From the NCBI GenBank assembly GCA_031409515.1, contig JANNXJ010000054.1, forward strand, positions 1 through 48,899: a stretch of 48,899 bases of DNA, in the 5' to 3' direction. The notes beneath the pieces are model-generated. The model saw nothing but the letters and a program-made list of their open reading frames with translations, was not told where the DNA came from and did not search any database. Of the stretch, positions 48,161-48,899 are shown in pieces. Numbering within the stretch: the first letter of the stretch is position 1; each line of letters begins with the position of its first letter. Position numbers and translations under genes: made by a program. Source of the DNA: SHZI01 sp031409515 (GTDB taxonomy: Bacteria; Pseudomonadota; Gammaproteobacteria; Steroidobacterales; GCA-2729495).

Positions 48161-48899
48161 ATGAGTCCCGTGGATCCCATCCGCTACAGCCGACATCTGG
48201 CGCTTCCCCAGATCGGCGCGAGCGGGCAACAGCGGCTCGAGCAGGCCAGCGTGCTGGTGGTCGGACTCGGCGGGCTGGGCTCGGTTGCGAGCCTCTACCT
48301 CGCCAATGCCGGTGTCGGGCATCTCGTGATCAACGACTTCGACACCGTCGACGCCACCAACCTGCCCCGGCAGATCCTGTTCCGGGACAGCGACGTGGGG
48401 GAATACAAGACCCACGCGACTGCCGAGCGACTGCGGGCTGCCAACCCAGCGCTCCGGGTCAGCGTGCTGAATCGCCGGCTCGATGAGGATGAACTGCGGG
48501 ATGCGGCCAGCGCCTGCAGCGTCGTCCTCGACTGTACCGACAACTTTCCAACCCGCCTGCGGCTGAACGCCGCCTGCGTGGCCGTCCGCAAGCCCCTCGT
48601 GACCGGGGCCGCCATTCGCCTCGAAGGCCAGGTGGCGCTGTTCCTGAATGACGACGTCACGAGCCCCTGCTACCGGTGCCTCTACTCGGATGACGATGAG
48701 AACTTCGGCAACTGCGCCGGCCAGGGCATCCTCGCCTCCGTCGCCGGCTTGATCGGCGCCCTGCTCGCGACCGAGGTGCTGAAGCTGCTCGTCGGCCTCG
48801 AGTCCGGTCTGCGTAACCGCTTGTGGCTGTACGATGGCCTCAGCGGCGCCACCCGCATGGTGGCTATTCGCAAGAATCCCGCCTGCCCCGTGTGTGCAG
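48161..48899 (+). CDS. MoeB/ThiF-type adenylyltransferase (partial, cut by window end)
   Basis: The frame starts with ATG at 48161, 10 nt after prmC, and is open to the window edge (246 codons). It begins RYSRHLALPQIGASGQQRL, then has the nucleotide-binding VLVVGLGGLGS and DCTDNFPTRLRLN, the zinc pair CYRCLY and near the end CPVC. E1-like enzymes of this type adenylate the C-terminus of MoaD or ThiS for molybdopterin or thiamine synthesis. The 3' end is missing from the window, so MoeB and ThiF cannot be told apart. Confidence 0.9.
   Translation, partial: MSPVDPIRYSRHLALPQIGASGQQRLEQASVLVVGLGGLGSVASLYLANAGVGHLVINDFDTVDATNLPRQILFRDSDVGEYKTHATAERLRAANPALRVSVLNRRLDEDELRDAASACSVVLDCTDNFPTRLRLNAACVAVRKPLVTGAAIRLEGQVALFLNDDVTSPCYRCLYSDDDENFGNCAGQGILASVAGLIGALLATEVLKLLVGLESGLRNRLWLYDGLSGATRMVAIRKNPACPVCA

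Overview
The window is high-GC DNA from a gammaproteobacterium. The right third (about 32.7-48.9 kb) carries the familiar block ychF, pth, rplY, prs, tRNA-Gln, lolB and a TPR protein, set against prfA, prmC and a MoeB/ThiF-type gene. It also carries REP-like repeats of the type 'gtaggagcggctttagccgcga'. I cannot name a genus; the content would fit the Xanthomonadales/Nevskiales/Woeseiales part of the class.

From the left edge to about 32.56 kb the window looks like the right part of one large integrative element, inserted at the 3' end of a tRNA-Met gene (32559-32635, minus). Its tyrosine integrase (31421-32479) sits next to that tRNA, behind two small AlpA/excisionase-like genes. The element core is at 8.4-16.7 kb on the minus strand: a small conserved protein, DUF2958, RadC/JAB, a split regulator/DUF2285 gene, an AlpA-like regulator, RepA, DUF2840, a TraF-like S26 peptidase and a VirD2-like (DUF3363) relaxase. 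This is a known ICE backbone order, but the ParA gene expected between repA and DUF2840 is missing. Two identical 23-bp iterons, a partial third, a DnaA box and an AT-rich stretch beside repA form a probable replication origin. No mating-pair (trb) genes are in view; they may lie to the left, or the element may be mobilizable only.

Cargo left of the relaxase (0.7-8.3 kb): exported proteins, a DUF411 metal-binding protein, a GH3-type acyl-adenylating enzyme, a TANGO2/NRDE protein and a luciferase-like flavin oxidoreductase. Cargo at 16.9-23.1 kb: a lipoprotein, a HAF-repeat surface protein with a GlyGly-CTERM-like tail, small exported or unknown proteins and a two-TM membrane protein. Next come a tRNA-Arg with an unpaired acceptor position, a Schlafen-AlbA-type protein and an IS3 remnant.

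The most interesting part is 25.3-30.6 kb. A plus-strand operon encodes an acyl-carrier-like protein, an XRE regulator, an ImmA/IrrE metallopeptidase carrying a chagasin (I42)-like inhibitor domain, a papain-like (C1) peptidase with its full catalytic set, and a thymidylate-synthase-like protein. It converges on a minus-strand operon for a ribbon-helix-helix-like protein, a MazG-type pyrophosphohydrolase and a uracil-DNA-glycosylase-like protein. Both operons have likely operator repeats in front. Taken together this looks like a regulated proteolysis plus thymine/uracil-nucleotide module, possibly an undescribed anti-phage or element-maintenance system. The function is inference.

The chromosomal part is conventional housekeeping: translation (prfA, pth, rplY, ychF, prmC), PRPP synthesis, lipoprotein sorting, sulfur amino acid metabolism (cysteine synthase, cystathionine gamma-synthase-type enzyme, MetE-C-like protein), a DUF885 peptidase and an aquaporin. 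ispE and hemA are absent from the places where many relatives keep them.
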